Positions 59,147 through 59,515 of a stretch of 59,515 nt of DNA are shown one piece after another. The notes beneath the pieces were generated by a model. That model was not told the DNA's origin and ran no database searches. It worked only from the letters and a program-made list of their open reading frames with translations. This stretch comes from an uncultured Oscillospiraceae bacterium (GTDB lineage: Bacteria; Bacillota; Clostridia; Oscillospirales; Oscillospiraceae): positions 1 through 59,515 of the forward strand of contig CAKTHW010000001.1 of NCBI GenBank assembly GCA_934565425.1, in the 5' to 3' direction. Within the stretch, counting starts at the first letter, position 1, and each line of letters begins with the position of its first letter. Both the position numbers and the translations under genes were made by a program.

Positions 59147-59515
59147 GGTTTGGAAATGCGGTTCCATCAATAAAGCCGCTGAACGGCTTTACATGAACCA
59201 ACCAAACATCAGCCGATTGATCAAAAACCTGGAGAGCGAGTTCAATCTGACCTTATTCTCCAGAACATCCTCCGGCATGGTTGCCACCAGGGACGGGGAA
59301 CTGTTCCTGATGCAGGCGGAAAAGCTGGTAAAGAACACGGACACCTTTGAGCATTCCTTCAAACACAACGAGGAGAGCACCACCTCTTTTCGCATCGCCT
59401 TACCCCGGGGCAGTTACCTGACCAAAGCCTTCGCCCGGACGTTGAACGCGGTCACCGAGGATCATCCCATCCAGGTCACCTTCAACGAGACCAACAACGA
59501 AGAGGTCATCCAATG
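59115..59515 (+). CDS. LysR family transcriptional regulator (3' end outside window)
   Basis: The frame is open to the window end (133 codons). The N-terminus is a LysR helix-turn-helix (SINKAAERLYMNQPNISRLI), followed by the start of the effector domain (TSFRIALPRGSYLTKAF). The start is TTG at 59115, with AAGGAAGAGGG upstream, overlapping the hydrogenase-like gene by 32 bases, so the two are translated from one message. It may respond to the redox state reported by its partner (inference). Confidence 0.82.
   Translation, partial: MTIQQLKCAVEVWKCGSINKAAERLYMNQPNISRLIKNLESEFNLTLFSRTSSGMVATRDGELFLMQAEKLVKNTDTFEHSFKHNEESTTSFRIALPRGSYLTKAFARTLNAVTEDHPIQVTFNETNNEEVIQ

Overview
The window looks like chromosomal DNA of a GC-rich, strictly anaerobic gut Clostridium of the Oscillospiraceae type (Flavonifractor, Intestinimonas or Lawsonibacter-like). 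This rests on the complete Rnf complex, the CoA-acylating aldehyde dehydrogenases, a hydrogenase-related iron-sulfur protein, the TPP-riboswitch thiamine operon, strong AGGAGG ribosome sites and sigma-A promoters of TTGACA/TATAAT type. The genus is inference; no sequence comparison was run.

Positions 1-20.6 kb hold ordinary chromosomal genes. They include an unusual fusion of BspA-like leucine-rich repeats to a full peptidase T, an NhaC-type antiporter, a thioredoxin-fold YyaL protein, a MATE exporter with an attenuator-like leader, small membrane proteins, a methyltransferase, a tandem pair of duplicated small membrane proteins, an alanine/glycine symporter, a FakA/DegV fatty-acid kinase operon with a TetR regulator, a lipoprotein and a Bax-inhibitor-like protein. 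A strong promoter, a long hairpin and a terminator without a convincing gene (8.09-8.30 kb) suggest a small RNA.

At 20.6-21.4 kb a promoter carries two GGTTAG-N6-CTAACC palindromes but has no gene behind it. tRNA-Leu(UAA) and initiator tRNA-fMet follow. A 7.9-kb mobile element (21373-29311) sits in the 3' end and terminator of tRNA-fMet, bounded by 33-bp direct repeats. It encodes a large serine recombinase, a CI/Cro-like switch with three visible operators, a RepA-like ATPase, small proteins, a phage scaffold protein, a phage major capsid protein and a sigma factor. No terminase, portal, head protease, tail or lysis gene was found. Between the recombinase and the repressor lie two tandem origin-like modules with the same frame but different iteron words. 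I regard this as a possible capsid-encoding phage satellite of an unusual minimal kind and the best candidate here for an undescribed system.

Positions 29.4-45.4 kb carry two small unknown genes, a thiamine pyrophosphokinase, and a catabolic island: a LuxR-type regulator, two CoA-acylating aldehyde dehydrogenases, an SDR, a zinc-type alcohol dehydrogenase, a TPP-dependent lyase, a class III CoA-transferase, two MFS carriers and a PucR/CdaR-like regulator. Together these could activate a 2-hydroxy acid with CoA from formyl-CoA, cleave the thioester to an aldehyde plus formyl-CoA, and oxidise or reduce the aldehyde. The substrate is unknown.

Positions 45.4-49.8 kb hold thiW-thiM-thiE-thiD-thiC behind a TPP riboswitch, so TPP-dependent enzymes and TPP supply lie side by side. 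From 50.6 to 57.6 kb run apbE, a NusG-II protein, a Gx transporter and rnfCDGEAB, which would link ferredoxin/NAD redox to ion pumping. The window ends in a degenerate hydrogenase-like protein and a LysR regulator that overlaps it.
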